Numbered from the stretch's first letter, positions 50,398-60,839 are shown. The stretch: DNA of 64,000 bases from Acanthosepion lycidas (GCA_963932145.1 OZ010586.1:49069845-49133844); one strand, 5' to 3'. Numbers and translations: made by a program. Notes: generated from the sequence alone by a model not told the origin.

Positions 50398-51494
50398 CAA
50401 GTATATAATTGCTGTATACGGAATGAATTCCAATAACCAACAATTACTATTCTTAAAAGAGTGCTCAATGCAAAGTAGAGCAGATATAATTATTTATTTA
50501 AAAAATTATAGCATAAATATGTTATAAAATCATTACAAAATATTTTATAACATACTTATGTTATATTTTTTTAAATATACATACATATATATATACTGGA
50601 ATATATATATATATATATATATATATAGTTTATGAAAAACTAGGTAATCCGAATGGGTAAACCTAAGGAGGATAAAATCCAGAGAGCTCAATGTAAATCC
50701 AGAGCAAATAGTTATATATACTAAAAGTTTACAAATAAAAAGGACTATTTTCTCAAATTTTTTATGTTAAAACATATACAAAAGTTGTATACATTTTGTG
50801 ATGAATACAAGCCAGAAAACTTTTAAAATAAACCAAAGGAAATAATATTTTCTTATTAGAGAACAAAATGCATATTTTTGAGCTTAAACCGTCTGTTCAA
50901 CTTGATATGCGTTATTGTTAAGAACTCTATGAAATGTGGCCAAACGTCGACATGGTTCAGCCCACTTCACATAAAGGCAGTAGGTCCACTTATATACGAA
51001 GTATTTACACGATGAGTAGACGGAAATTACTGGCGCACCTTCAATAGGAAATAACTGTATGACCCCTCAACAAAGACAATTCAACTGTTTCCCTCCGATG
51101 GTTGGTATATATCGGGGGTGGGGGGGAACAAACTTGCTGAATGTTAACGTACGATAAAGTTCAGATGTTTGAGAGCTGCAAGACATGAACAAATTTTATA
51201 CATACGCTTTTGTTACATACGCATGAACATTAAACTTACGTTTTAATCCTGTGGGGTCTCAACAAGGCCGGCACTAGGGTCTCCCAGAAACTTTGATACG
51301 GGACCCCCCACCTCTACTATATGTCGATTTCAAAGTTTCTCAATCTGAGAGCCATAAACCCTCGAAGGAAAATTGGAGGTTGGAGGGGGCAGCGCTTTTT
51401 TAAATTACAAAAAAAATCAGTATATATTCATTAATTTTAGTACATATTCATTAATTATTTACTTTTTATGGTAAGTAGTTTTTTTTTTTCATTC
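50396..51494. other. No gene seen
   Basis: Near 50495-50560, AAAAATTATAGCATAAATATG TTATAAAAT and its near-complement form a short imperfect palindrome. Nothing else was recognised. Confidence 0.45.
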
Positions 51495-51870
51495 ATACAT
51501 TACAATTTATCCATTCACCACAAGAACTCATCCGTCACCATTCAATCCTCCAACCACCATAATACCACATCCTCTCAAGGGGAACCTATCAAAACGCGCC
51601 CCATACCATAAACATTTGATGATGAATAAACAATATACATGAAATTCTAATAATGATAAAATGAGAGGGGAGGGTGATGAACCCAATAAAAAAAACTAAA
51701 AATTAACAAAACACAAACTAAACATAATTGATGTTAGTAGGGACCATCCAACTCTCAAAACAGAGAGGCCGCTGTATTCTGCCCAGAGGACAGAATCAAG
51801 AGGCGCTCTCGCTAAGGGAGTGGGAAAAGGGTAAAATATTATACGGGAATGGGAAAATATAAAGCTGACC
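51495..51870. repeat. Dispersed repeat H, copy 1
   Basis: This shares CATTACAATTTA-CCATTCACCA, CATAATACCACATCCTCTCA, CATACCATAAA, AGGG-GATGAACCCAA, ACTAAACATAA-TGATGTTAG, TCAAAACAGAGAGGCC and CTCGCTAAGGGAGTGGGAAAA with 56165-56610. At 56 kb it lies directly before LINE C coding sequence, so it may be LINE C upstream sequence on the opposite strand or a separate element. Confidence 0.75.
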
Positions 51871-52240
51871 CAGCCGAGATGAAAAGGGGCCAAAACAAAC
51901 TGAGGAGGTTGGGAATCTCGACCTGAATCCTAACCAAAGAGCAGCCGGGATACAGGCCAGGAACAACACTTACTCACATTAGGTACACAAAAACGTTTCT
52001 AACCTAACCCAGAGGAGGGTTCCACAGGAAACCACCCCGATGTGCCATAGGTTGACCTAGAAGAGAAAATCAAAGCCAGCCCCGTTCACACGAACCAAGC
52101 TCGCCTCTTTTACCCACCTTTCGCTAAAGACTGTCGAAAGCAATCGTTTTCTATCAGTTCTAATCATCATCTTGAGCTGATGCTCAAAGAATCGGATTAG
52201 ATCCTGATGTGAAAGACAATTGCCTCGCAAGACCCTCCTT
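51871..52240. other. No gene seen
   Basis: CGACCTGAATCCTAACCAAAG and nearby text show no family I recognise. It may be a continuation of repeat H. Confidence 0.4.
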
Positions 52241-52244
52241 CCAC

Positions 52245-52440
52245 ATCACTCAAAATATTCAATCCGACGTGTATAAAGGCAGCCATTTTGTTTTTTCTCC
52301 CAAATTATCCTCACTGTCAACCTGATATCGAAGACTTAAAGAATTAACAGACGCTACTTTCTCTGAATCTTCACTGCGAAACTCTGATATTGAGCACATT
52401 ACGGACTTCACTGGATTCCACATTCAGAGACTACGTCAAA
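52245..52440 (+). mobile_element. LTR-like promoter fragment, copy 2
   Basis: CTCAAAATATTCAATCCGAC, GTGTATAAAGGCAGCCATTT and TGTTTTTTCTCCCAAATTAT parallel 8441-8490. TCACTGTCAACCTGATATCG and CTTCACTGCGAAACTCTGAT then repeat loosely, as in the 8 kb copy (CAGTGCCAACTTGTC, CACTGCCAACCTCTGGATTC). Confidence 0.5.
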
Positions 52441-52454
52441 CATGGTCAACATGA

Positions 52455-52800
52455 CTGACAAGGCTGATTTTCTTCCAGCAGTAGGTTGCCTTTCTGCGGT
52501 GCACCAGTTGCCATCCAAGGCTATATAGTCTGTTCTGCTATTTATCCATAGCTGGAAGAAGAGGAGGATTCATAACTTTGTCAAGCGCATTAGCGCATAA
52601 GTGAATGCAATGGATTCGTCTGGAAAAAGAGACGGATTCCTAAAAAGAGACGGATTCCTAAAAAGAGACGGATTCATAAAAAGAGACGGATTCATAAAAA
52701 GAGACGGATTCCTACCTTTTCCCAGAGTTATTGACGCGAACGTGAATGTAAAGCAAATTAATAGGTTTTCGAACCCGGCACGCTGATTTCCCGTTCCAAG
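52455..52800 (-). mobile_element. SINE-3 copy with internal 18-bp expansion
   Basis: Minus-strand order: GTGGCGCTGTAAAAGTTAGC (A-box region), GTGCCGGGTTCGAAAACC (B-box region), the expansion, TTGACAAAGTTATGAATCC, CAGCTATGGATAAATAGCAG, GATGGCAACTGGTGCACCGC and GAAAGGCAACCTACTGC. The last blocks also match the 190-bp array of 9 kb. Confidence 0.75.
52618..52712 (+). repeat. 18-bp minisatellite (about 5 units) in SINE-3
   Basis: The unit AAAAAGAGACGGATTCCT, with TTCAT variants, gives the repeating peptide KRDGFL/KRDGFI in one frame. The seed GGATTC is part of normal SINE-3, so this is an expansion within the SINE, not a gene. Confidence 0.9.
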
Positions 52801-52879
52801 TTGCTAACTTTTACAGCGCCACCTGTACATCCAATTCAAGCATAGAAGACCTCATTATTTTGCAGTTGAGTCGGCAAGA

Positions 52880-52960
52880 TATAAAACCTAAGTTCGATGT
52901 TAATAGTTTCTTTTCTTGCGCTTCTCATTTGCGGAACTCGAGTCCGGACTACTTCTTACA
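52880..52960 (+). pseudogene. LINE C fragment
   Basis: Frames give VNSFFSCASHLRNSSPDYFL for the xNSFFxRTSRLWNSLPxxCF block. It ends where R1 begins, as at 20 kb. Confidence 0.55.
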
Positions 52961-52964
52961 TTTC

Positions 52965-54115
52965 ACTCCCGACCTGGGTATGACGATAAACTACATCCGA
53001 CAGCAAGGCTTCTAAACGGGAGGTTTTAAGGAGGGTGGAACCACCTATTAATTCATGTTACTCCACGGATTACCTTAACTCGGGGTGGTAGCACCTATTA
53101 GGGTCCCAGCAATGGGAGAATTATTAACCCCAAAACTGGGATCAAAACACTATGAAAGTATAAAAATTCATTTTTATAGTAAAAATTAATAGTAATACGT
53201 TTTTGTAAAAGTAATTATTAATGAAAGTATAAAAATTATTTTTTATAGTAAAAATTAATAGTAATACATTTTTGTAAAAGAAATTATTAATGAAAGTGTA
53301 AAAAATCATTTTTATAGTAAAAATTAATAGTAATACATTTTTGTAAAAGTAATTATTAATGAAAGTATAAAAATTCATTTTTATAGTAAAAATTAATAGT
53401 AATACATTTTTGTAAAAGAAATTATTAATGAAAGTGTAAAAATCATTTTTATAGTAAAAATTAATAGTAATACATTTTTGTAAAAGAAATTATTAATGAA
53501 AGTATAAAAATCATTTTTATAGTAAAAATTAATAGTAATACATTTTTGTAAAAGAAATTATTAATGAAAGTATAAAAAATCATTTTTATAGTAAAAATTA
53601 ATAGTAATACATTTTTGTAAAAGAAATTATTAATGAAAGTATAAAAATCATTTTTATAGTAAAAATTAATAGTAATACATTTTTGTAAAAGAAATTATTA
53701 ATGAAAGTATAAAAATTCATTTTTATAGTAAAAATTAATAGTAATACATTTTTGTAAAAGAAATTATTAGTGAAAGTATAAAAATTCATTTTTATAGTAA
53801 AAATTAATAGTAATACATTTTTGTAAAAGAAATTTCTAATGAAAGTATAAAAATTCTTTTTTATAGTAAAAATTAATAGTAATACATTTTTGTAAAAGAA
53901 ATTATTAATGAAAGTATAAAAAATCATTTTTATAGTAAAAATTAATAGTAATACATTTTTGTAAAAGAAATTATTAATGAAAGTATAAAAAATCATTTTT
54001 ATAGTAAAAATTAATAGTAATACATTTTTGTAAAAGAAATTATTAATGCGCCCAAGAAAGTTAAATCTCGGCATTGAATGACCCATAATAAGTTGATATG
54101 CCGCTAAATAAACAA
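52965..54115 (+). mobile_element. R1 copy with internal 69-bp minisatellite
   Basis: GACCTGGGTATGACGATAAAC and CAGCAAGGCTTCTAAACGGG, GTGGAACCACCTATTAATTC, GGTAGCACCTATTAGGGTCC open the element in the plus direction. The AT-rich middle is replaced by the tandem array. The end AAGTTGATATGCCGCTAAATAA (54090-54111) is the R1 3' block. Full length is ~1150 bp instead of ~490, explained by the array. Confidence 0.85.
53150..54050 (+). repeat. 69-bp minisatellite, about 13 units, inside R1
   Basis: GTAATAC marks units at 53192, 53261, 53330, 53399 and 53467, giving 68-69 bp. The unit contains ATTTTTGTAAAAGAAATTAT, TAATGAAAGTATAAAAAT and CATTTTTATAGTAAAAATT. Because 69 is divisible by three, a 162-codon minus-strand frame made of a 23-residue repeat (NNFFYKNVLLLIFTIK core) is open by chance. 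I do not call it a gene. Confidence 0.95.
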
Positions 54116-54234
54116 AAATTTAAAAATTTCAATGCAATTTCAATGCTATCTTCTTAATTTCTTTTTTAATAAAGTTTTCTTTTTTCTTATATTTTTTCAC
54201 ATTCAGTAACCTTCCTTGTCTTAGTGTCTTTGTT

Positions 54235-54690
54235 GCTTTGGTTAGTTGATTTTGTTTAGCTGTGGGTTATTTAATTCTGAAATCTAAATATTTTGTACGT
54301 AATTTTATGCTTTCAACTGCAGATATTTTGTACATAATTTAAAAATTTTATAGTTATGGTATGTTTTTTAGATATATAGCGTGTAGATCAGAAAATATAT
54401 TGTTGGTAATTTTACTATAAAAATGTATTTTCATATTTTTTTTTACTGTTGCATTAATTTTCATTTTGCTATAAAATTTAATTGTTCATTTTATTATAAA
54501 AAAATATATTGTAGATTTTTGTTTGGGAGTTCACTATTTTTCCATAGCTGGGGCCATAATAGGTGCTGGCCCTCATGGTCAGGGTGGACCTGGGAACAAC
54601 AGCAGTTAAATCGTTGTTCCACGCTCCTCAAAACCTCCCGTTCAGAAGACTTGCTGCCGGATGTAGTTTATACCCACGACGGCGTTGTTT
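54235..54690 (-). mobile_element. R1 copy
   Basis: Plus-strand reading from the 3' side: TTGATTTTGTTTAGC, GGGTTATTTAATTCTG, AT-rich middle, CCATAGCTGGGGCCATAATAG, GGTCAGGGTGGACCTGGGAA, CTCAAAACCTCCCGTTCAGA, GACTTGCTGCCGGATGTAGT. Just before it, TTCAGTAACCTTCCTTGTC matches a LINE C 3' end. Confidence 0.8.
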
Positions 54691-55044
54691 AGGGATGAAA
54701 TGATTTTAAAAGAAAAACAACATACAAAATAAAACATTAACTTTCGAAATAATTTAATTATCATTTTTGAGAAAAATAATTCCTGATTCTATTTTGCCAT
54801 TTTTCATTGTGAATTTTTAAGCCGAATATTTTATAAAGTCATTTTATTGATAAAAGAATAAAAAAAAATATAATCTGTTCAACGTAATCTCAACTGCTTA
54901 TAAACCAAACTTTCCATAAGATGGCATTATCAAGTTCAGCATTTTTCATACATTGTCCCAGAAGAAAGCATAAAACATAAACTCTCTTCATTGCGTTTTT
55001 AAAAGAGTAAACAGACGTCTCGCAGATGCCATCCAATAAATTCA
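54691..55044. other. No gene seen
   Basis: AT-rich, nothing recognised. Confidence 0.45.
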
Positions 55045-55360
55045 GTGTTTTCTCGAATCTTAAGCCAGACTTATTCTCTTTTGCCTTTTGCTTTTGGTCG
55101 TCTGCTATTTACAATTTTGTGGCGGAACAATGATCCGGAACACTGCGAAATCCTTGAAAAGAACAAAATAAAAGCAAGTGGCGCTAAAGCCAAAAACAAA
55201 AAAATAAAAAATAAAATGGCCGTGCGCGCGGAAAGTGATAATGTTGAATATCGGACAGAGGTTTTGCTTTTCGAAATGCTCGATATTGGTGTCAATTAAG
55301 CCTAAATAACGCTTGTCTAAATCTAAAAAAATTCTAACAAACACACTTTTCTTTTATAAG
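55045..55360. repeat. Dispersed repeat I, copy 1
   Basis: ATGGCCGTGCGCGCGGAAAG, GATAATGTTGAATA, CAGAGGTTTTGC-TTTCGAAATGC, TCGATATTGGTGTCAA, CGCCTAAATAACGCTTGTCT-like and AAATCTAAAAAAATT-AAC-ACACACTTTTCTTTTATAA are shared with 58355-58450 plus 58784-58850. Open frames on both strands cross this repeat, but neither has a recognisable domain. Confidence 0.7.
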
Positions 55361-56164
55361 ATCTTTAATCTAAAGAAAGCAAAAGGGGAGAGACAGCATC
55401 TCGTATTTGTAAAAAAAAAAAAATCACACGACAGACGACTTCTTTTTTTTTTAATGCAAGCAGTTGTCTAAAAAACGTTTGATTATGTTTTTACGTTCTT
55501 CCTTTTCACAGTTATATGTCTCTTGGGATTTAAGTTAATCCCGGATCTTACCTCCATTTTGTTTGACCGTTTGAACTTTCGAGAGGATTTTAATGCAAAA
55601 TAGTTATATGGTTCATTTTCTGTATTGTTAATTCAAGCGAGCAGCGTATGCCGAGCAGAAGTACATTGTACACGTTTAGCAAATTAAACAGTTCTCCGCG
55701 TTTGATTAGTTTTCATCGTGTCGGCTTTGTTGTCTGTCTTTATTGTATTTTATTTTTTAGTTTAATATGACAAACGAACAAAAGTATGAAATTCACCCTT
55801 CCGGATAATGAAGCTTAAATCTGCGTTGACTTTTCTAAGCAGATCGTTTAGCGTTTCAAAAAAGTTTGAAAGAAGATGGCATAACAGAAAAGCGCTGAAA
55901 ATTCTTCTTCAGAAAGAAAGAAAGAAAGAAAAACGACACGTATAAGCGTAGATTTATGTGTGCGTGTTCGGAAAGAAATACGGAAGAATAAGAACAATTT
56001 ATCGACCAATAGCTGAAATAGAAAAATAATCTTTAAATAATAATAATAATAAATATAATAATAATTACTGTTTAAATGATAATATTAAAAATAGTAAGGA
56101 CTCACCAGACTTATCCAACCTCTATACCGAGGGGATTCAATATTTATTACGTACAAGTACATAA
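55361..56164. other. No gene seen
   Basis: T- and A-rich tracts and a short (AAT) patch (56038-56050). No coding signal. Confidence 0.45.
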
Positions 56165-56610
56165 TTGTGGCACAATGCCGAAAATGGAGAGGGGATAAGT
56201 CCACATTAACTATCTTATACCTAGCTAATCCGATTCACGACCCATTCACTCATTACAATTTACCCATTCACCATAAGAACTCGTCCGTCACCAATCAATC
56301 CTCCATACACCATAATACCACATCCTCTCAAGGGGGACCTACAAAACGCGCTCCATACCATAAAAATTTAATGATGGTAAATATTATACATACAATTCTA
56401 ATAATGAGGAATGAGAGGGAAGGGAGATGAACCCAACAATAAACTAAATATCAACACAAAATAAACTAAACATAACTGATGTTAGTAGGGCCCGTCCAAC
56501 CCTCAAAACAGAGAGGCCACTGTATTCTGCCTATGGGACAAAATCAAGAAGCTCTCTCGCTAAGGGAGTGGGAAAAAGGATACAAAATCATACGGGCATG
56601 GGAAAATCTA
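56165..56610. repeat. Dispersed repeat H, copy 2
   Basis: This is the second copy of the 51495-51870 repeat, starting TGTGGCACAATGCCGAAAATG (a start also used by repeat G at 58487). It runs to CGGGCATGGGAAAATC, directly followed by LINE C coding sequence. Confidence 0.75.
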
Positions 56611-56639
56611 CACTGACGTGATTCTGAGATAACTACAAG

Positions 56640-57545
56640 TCCTACCAGGATTTATCATTGGCGTCCACAATCTCAACAACATAAAATATGCAGATCTCGA
56701 AATGTACCTCCAATCTGTGGTTGACTGAGGCATGAAATGGCGTGTATGATTTAACGTCTCCAAAACGAAACTGCTCTCCTTTACCCCCCACAGAGAACCC
56801 TCCATGCCTCCCATCAGAATGGTTGATTCCCAACTCCTTGAGAGCACCTCGTTATGCCTGCTTGATTTCACGCTGTATGCTGATATGGGGTGGAATAAAT
56901 ACATTGAATCAATAGCTTCATCTACCGCAAAGAAAGTTGTTTATCTGTGTCGTGCCAGAAAGTTTTTCTCGTTTTAGTCCTTCCTTCAAATCTATAAATC
57001 AACCATCCGTCCTTGCATGGAATATTGCTGTCATATATTGTCTGGTACCCCCGCTGTACGTCTCGAGGTCCTCGACAAAATCCAGAGACGTATATGCAAG
57101 TTGATAGGTCCTGGCATCTAGTCTACAATCGCTATCCTACAAACGTGCCATGGCCTCCCTCTGTCTCTTCAACAAGTATTTTCACGGCAACTGTCCCGAC
57201 GAGATACTTTCTCTGGTTCCCAGACTGTATGAATTTAAGCGAGGTACCAGTCTGGCATCTTGGACCCACCCATTCACTGTCAAAACGATAAATGTATCCG
57301 TCTCTTCTACTCAAACAGCTTCTTCTCCTGGTCTTCCCGTCTATGGAATTCCCTTCCCCTTACTTGCTTTCCCGATGACTATAATCTTCAAATATTCAAG
57401 TGTAATGTCAATCGACATCTGGCACCCTGAACTTGTTCCCTGTCCTTCTCTGTATCCTTTTCCCAAAATGCTTCTTTAAACTTGTTCTCAATCCTCTGTA
57501 ACCCCTTGCGTATTAGTGGCTATCCCGCCTTGCTTGGGGTGAATT
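56640..57545 (+). pseudogene. LINE C reverse transcriptase C-terminal half, most complete copy
   Basis: The plus-strand order is NVSKTKLLSFTPHREPSMPP, IRMVDSQLLESTSLCLL, YADMGWNKYIESIASSTAKK, VVYLCRARKFFSF, LQIYKSTIRPCMEYCCHIL, AVRLEVLDKIQRRICKLIGP, then with frameshifts CHGLPLSLQQVFSRQ, YSNSFFSWSSRLWNSLPLTC, FPDDYNLQIFKCNVNRHLAP and a CNPLRISGYPALLGV end. It is CR1/Jockey-like. Preceding palm motifs are absent, and at least four frame disruptions make it non-functional. It gives the reference order used to identify the other LINE C relics. Confidence 0.9.
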
Positions 57546-57574
57546 GTTTTAAAAATAAGGATGACACAGTATTG

Positions 57575-57914
57575 ATAGCAGACAGAGAAGGAAACTACAA
57601 AAACTCCTACAGAAGGTAGTGAAGAAAAGCGAGAAGAAGGGACTAAGCATCAATTGCAAGAAGACAGAGTGCATGGTTATCAGCAAATGGTACAACCCAA
57701 CATATAAAGTACCAAAAGTGCAACAATATCTGCGAGGAATTTTAACAAAGGATGGGAAGTGTGACACTGAAATCCGAAGTCACATTGGGATAGCGAAAGA
57801 TGCCTTCCAAAAGCTAAGCAAAGTATTAAGAAACAGAAAAATTCGTAAGAAACAAAGAGTACTGAAGTGTTATGTAATATCCTATACAGCAGTGAACGCT
57901 GGACAATCTCCTCC
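57575..57914 (+). pseudogene. LINE B C-terminal relic, 5' part
   Basis: A plus frame reads KKGLSINCKKTECMVISKWY, VQQYLRGILTKDGKCDTEIR, SHIGIAKDAFQKLSKVLRNR, KIRKKQRVLKCYVI and then SERWTISS in another frame. This is the RT connection/thumb region of LINE B (xxGLxLNxxKTExMVISK). SINE-2 interrupts it at 57915, and the LINE resumes at 58270. Confidence 0.85.
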
Positions 57915-58259
57915 TCAAGGACACATGGCACAGTGTATAAAGGCGTTGGTCAGATCCAGTGACAGGACCCAAAGAGTTTGAGTTCAATACCCGGCTAAGG
58001 CAGCGGAGAACTTTCAGAGGGAAATTAACAGGAGATACCTGATAACTGACATCCATTAAACATAGCACGTGGAACTAGAACAGTCTACCCCAGTGAACGA
58101 AATATAGAGTTCACTTCGACCTTCCAACCACCTGAAGAAGGCCAGAGCATACAACCGCCGAAACACTGTAATAAATATGACGACAAAGATGAGGACAATA
58201 GTCCGAATAATGTAAATGGTGTACATAATACCTCATCTCAGAAGTATAGATAGATACTG
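57915..58259 (+). mobile_element. SINE-2 copy inserted in LINE B, with target duplication
   Basis: AATCTCCTCC flanks the element at 57905-57914 and 58260-58269. The A box is ATGGCACAGTGTATAAAGG (57922 on), and the B box GAGTTCAATACC (57980-57991). The body follows with CTTTCAGAGGGAAATTAACA, GATACCTGATAACTGACATC, CACGTGGAACTAGAACAG, a hammerhead-like core (58128-58170), TGACGACAAAGATGAGGACA, AATGTAAATGGTGTACATAA and CCTCATCTCAGAAGTATAGA. The clean duplication fixes the SINE-2 boundaries and length at ~345 bp, and shows that the hammerhead body belongs to the SINE. Confidence 0.9.
58128..58170 (+). ncRNA. Hammerhead-like motif inside SINE-2 (decayed)
   Basis: CTGAAGA (58132-58138) and GAAA (58160-58163) are intact. 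Stem II (GGCC with CCGCC) is weakened, and ACGT reads ACAC. Probably inactive in this copy. Confidence 0.45.
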
Positions 58260-58355
58260 AATCTCCTCCCAGATGAAGATGGGAAATGTGGTTCTACAGA
58301 AGAATGCTGAGAATACCATGGACTGAACATCTGAGTTCTAGAAACAAGTAGTAAC
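58260..58355 (+). pseudogene. LINE B relic, 3' part after the SINE
   Basis: Frames give GNVVLQKNAENTMD / MWFYRRMLRIPWTEHLSSRN, continuing the YGSECW...RRMLRIPW block broken by the SINE-2 at 57915-58259. Confidence 0.75.
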
Positions 58356-58850
58356 ATATGGCCGTGCGCGCGGAAAGTGATAATGCTGAATAAGGGGCCA
58401 GAGGTTTTGCCTTTCGAAATGCTCGATATTCGTGTCAAATACGCCTCAATAACGATATTTATTCTGTAAAATATACATAAATGTGGCACAAGGCCGAAAA
58501 GGGGATTGGGGAAAGGACGGCCTTCTTCTGTCTTAATTATAACTTAGCTAGCCGCAAACACTAACCCAATCGTACGAACAATATTCCTTACACTAAAACA
58601 ACACATTCATACGTACCTTTCTAACTACAAACACCATAATACCTCATCGTCTCTATGAAAAAACTAACTAATCCCCATATATACAATTTAATGTCTGTGG
58701 GGAGGGGGTAATAAAACAATAATTCTAAAAATTAACCCCAATGAGTATTTACAATATGAATACAAAACTATTTACAAGAAACTAAATACGCCTAAATAAC
58801 GCTTGTCTAAATCTAAAAAAATTTAACGGACACACTTTTCTTTTATAAAG
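58355..58850. repeat. Dispersed repeat I, copy 2, split by repeat G
   Basis: ATGGCCGTGCGCGCGGAAAG to GATATTCGTGTCAAATACGC (58355-58440), then the insertion, then AAATACGCCTAAATAACGCT to CACACTTTTCTTTTATAAA (58783-58848). AAATACGCCT-AATAACG appears on both sides of the insert (from 58438 and from 58783) as a ~16-bp target duplication. Confidence 0.8.
58455..58782. mobile_element. Repeat G insertion with ~16-bp target duplication
   Basis: The insert holds ATGTGGCACAAGGCCGAAAAG, GGACGGCCTTCTTCTGTC, CACCATAATACCTCATCGTC and TAATGTCTGTGGGGAGGGGG. A duplication of this length suggests retrotransposition. The copy inside LINE C at 47.3 kb is related. Whether it is a SINE or a truncated LINE is not clear. 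Confidence 0.7.
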
Positions 58851-59200
58851 TGAGAACAATGAAACCAAAAAGGGCAATTATACTAAATATCAAGAGGAAA
58901 CAGTTAAAGTTTCTAGTGCTATATGCTCTAGAAACTTCAACTATCTCTCATATGAGGAAAGAGGGTTTGAAAAATTTGATACTCACAGGACCGATTGAAG
59001 GCAGGAAAAACAAAGGAAGACAACACATCACCTACTTGGCGCGTTTTAGTGAATGGAGGGCAAAAAGACAAAAAAGTATTACTAGCTACAAAGGACCGGC
59101 AATGGTGGAGAACCATGATCGCCAACGCCTCGAGGAGACATGGCACATAAAAATGAAGGATAATTTAAAAACCAATCATATTATAATTGTTTTCTCCTTG
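58851..59200 (+). pseudogene. LINE B terminal relic
   Basis: A 126-codon plus frame contains SHMRKEGLKNLILTGPIEGR, KNKGRQHITYLARFSEWRAK and ENHDRQRLEETWHIKMKD. These match GHIMRKExLENLILTGxxEGxxxRGRQRxTYLxxxxxW...WRAMIAxxLxxxGT. It is open but lacks any catalytic region. Confidence 0.8.
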
Positions 59201-59375
59201 CTTATCATGTCCGTTACCTCAGATAAATAACGAGCTACTCAGAAAGGAAAGATGGAAGAAAAATATATATTAGTGAGGTTGACAGGTTTTAGTGAGAAAA
59301 AAGAATGTGTATATAAGACAAAAGAAAGCAAACAAAAAAGAAAGAAAGATAGAAGAGGAATATGAGACATGTATT

Positions 59376-59408
<33 letters not shown>

Positions 59409-60006
59409 AGGAAGGACGGAAAGAAAGAAAGAAAGAAAGAAAGAATGAATGAATGAAATACTTTGTTATATATAAGATTGTTGGAAATATAATTTAAATG
59501 TAAATGGCGTAATACACTAACAAGAAAATAATAATATAATCTTTATTAAATTAAAATTCATAAAAGATTACATTATACGCCCTTACATTACATCGGATAA
59601 ACAAAGGTCTATTCTGTTTTGATTGGGAGTAAAAAAGGAGATATATATAAAGAAATATAGTCTTAAGGTGTGCTATATTTATGGAATAAAGTGCTCAATA
59701 TCAGAGATAGAGCGTGTGTAAATATAAACTGTTAAATAAGTGATATAAACAAATTTTTACTACGTTAATAAATAAATAAATAAATAAATAAAATAAGAAA
59801 CAAAAATAAAAACAAGCAATATAATTTGACCTAAATAGATAAACAAACGACTTCCGGTGAAATAACCGCCATAACAGAATACCCACAATGCACCACTAAC
59901 CCGTATATATATATAAATAGCCGAGAAAAATAACAGCACACGTGGCCTGACGATTGCATATAGCATGAAACAGACTGTCGCCTCTAAGTGTTGACTTCTA
60001 TGTTCA

Positions 60007-60101
<95 letters not shown>

Positions 60102-60187
60102 GTAAATCTGTTTGGTTTTAGGAAGAAAAGAAGCATATATAATACATAAAAAAAGAACGAACGAACGAAAGAAAGGATGTAAGTTGA
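59201..60187. repeat. Mostly simple sequence: (GAAA)n, (AAAT)n, (TA)n(TG)n
   Basis: (GAAA)n lies at 59377-59446, an AAAT patch at 59768-59793, and a compound (TA)n(TG)n at 60010-60099. CGAA repeats lie at 60154-60170. I see no gene between them. Confidence 0.75.
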
Positions 60188-60640
60188 TTGGTTGATTTTG
60201 TTTAGCGGTATATCAACCTCTATGGGTTAATTAATGCCGAAATCTAAATATTTTGAACTCAATTTTATGGATTCAACTAAATATATTTTGAACGTAATTG
60301 TATGCCTTCGAATGCAAAATATATTTTTTTGTAATTCTACAATAAAAAAATGGATTGTTGGTAATTTTATTATAAATAAGTATTGCTGGTAACTTTTTAC
60401 ATAATTTTTATATTTTATTCTAAAAATATATTTTTATATTTTCACGCTGTTTTATTTTTGTTAGGGTGCTCACTATTTACCCATAGCTGGGACCCTAACA
60501 GGTTCTACCACTTTGGCTCAAGGTGGCCCTGGGAACAACAGCAATAAAGAGGTGGTTCCACACACCTCTAAATCTTCAATCTCCCGATCAATGGCCTTGC
60601 TGCCGGATGTAGTTTATCGTCAAACCCAGGACTAAAGAAG
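60188..60640 (-). mobile_element. R1 copy
   Basis: Plus-strand view: TTGATTTTGTTTAGCGGTATAT, CAACCTCTATGGGTTAATTAA, AT-rich middle, CCATAGCTGGGACCCTAACA, GGTTCTACCACTTTGGCTCA, GAGGTGGTTCCACACACCTC, CGATCAATGGCCTTGCTGCC, GGATGTAGTTTATCGTCAAA. Confidence 0.85.
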
Positions 60641-60766
60641 GTAAGACAGAGGAAAGGATACCACCTTCTTTTGCTTAAAGCCTGAAACGGAAAACAAGTT
60701 TATATTCTGTTTTTATCAAAAAGGAGCTACCTGTCTTGCAGTTGCCTTGGATACCCATATCAAAAT

Positions 60767-60839
60767 GGCTTATGGCCACCATCACATTCTGGGCAGTCTC
60801 TAATGAGGTGACCGCTTGGGAATACCAGGTGCTGTAAGC
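60767..60839 (+). pseudogene. 5S rRNA pseudogene, internally deleted
   Basis: GGCTTATGGCCACCATCACA matches the 5S 5' end (GxCTACGGCCATACCACxxx), and GAGGTGACCGCTTGGGAATA then CCAGGTGCTGTAAGC matches the 5S 3' third. About 45-50 internal bases, including the A-box/intermediate-element region, are missing, so it is 73 nt rather than ~120 nt. Confidence 0.75.

Noticed and set aside
52601-52786. Frame with KRDGFL repeats
   Set aside because: It is an 18-bp expansion within a SINE-3 copy, with no conserved domain around it.
53598-54086. 162-codon minus-strand frame with a 23-residue repeat
   Set aside because: It is the 69-bp minisatellite inside R1 read in frame. The unit length divisible by three explains why it stays open, and some units are 68 bp and break it elsewhere.
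55045-55344. Overlapping frames on both strands near 55.1-55.3 kb as a gene
   Set aside because: They lie in dispersed repeat I, whose second copy at 58.4 kb has the frame disrupted.
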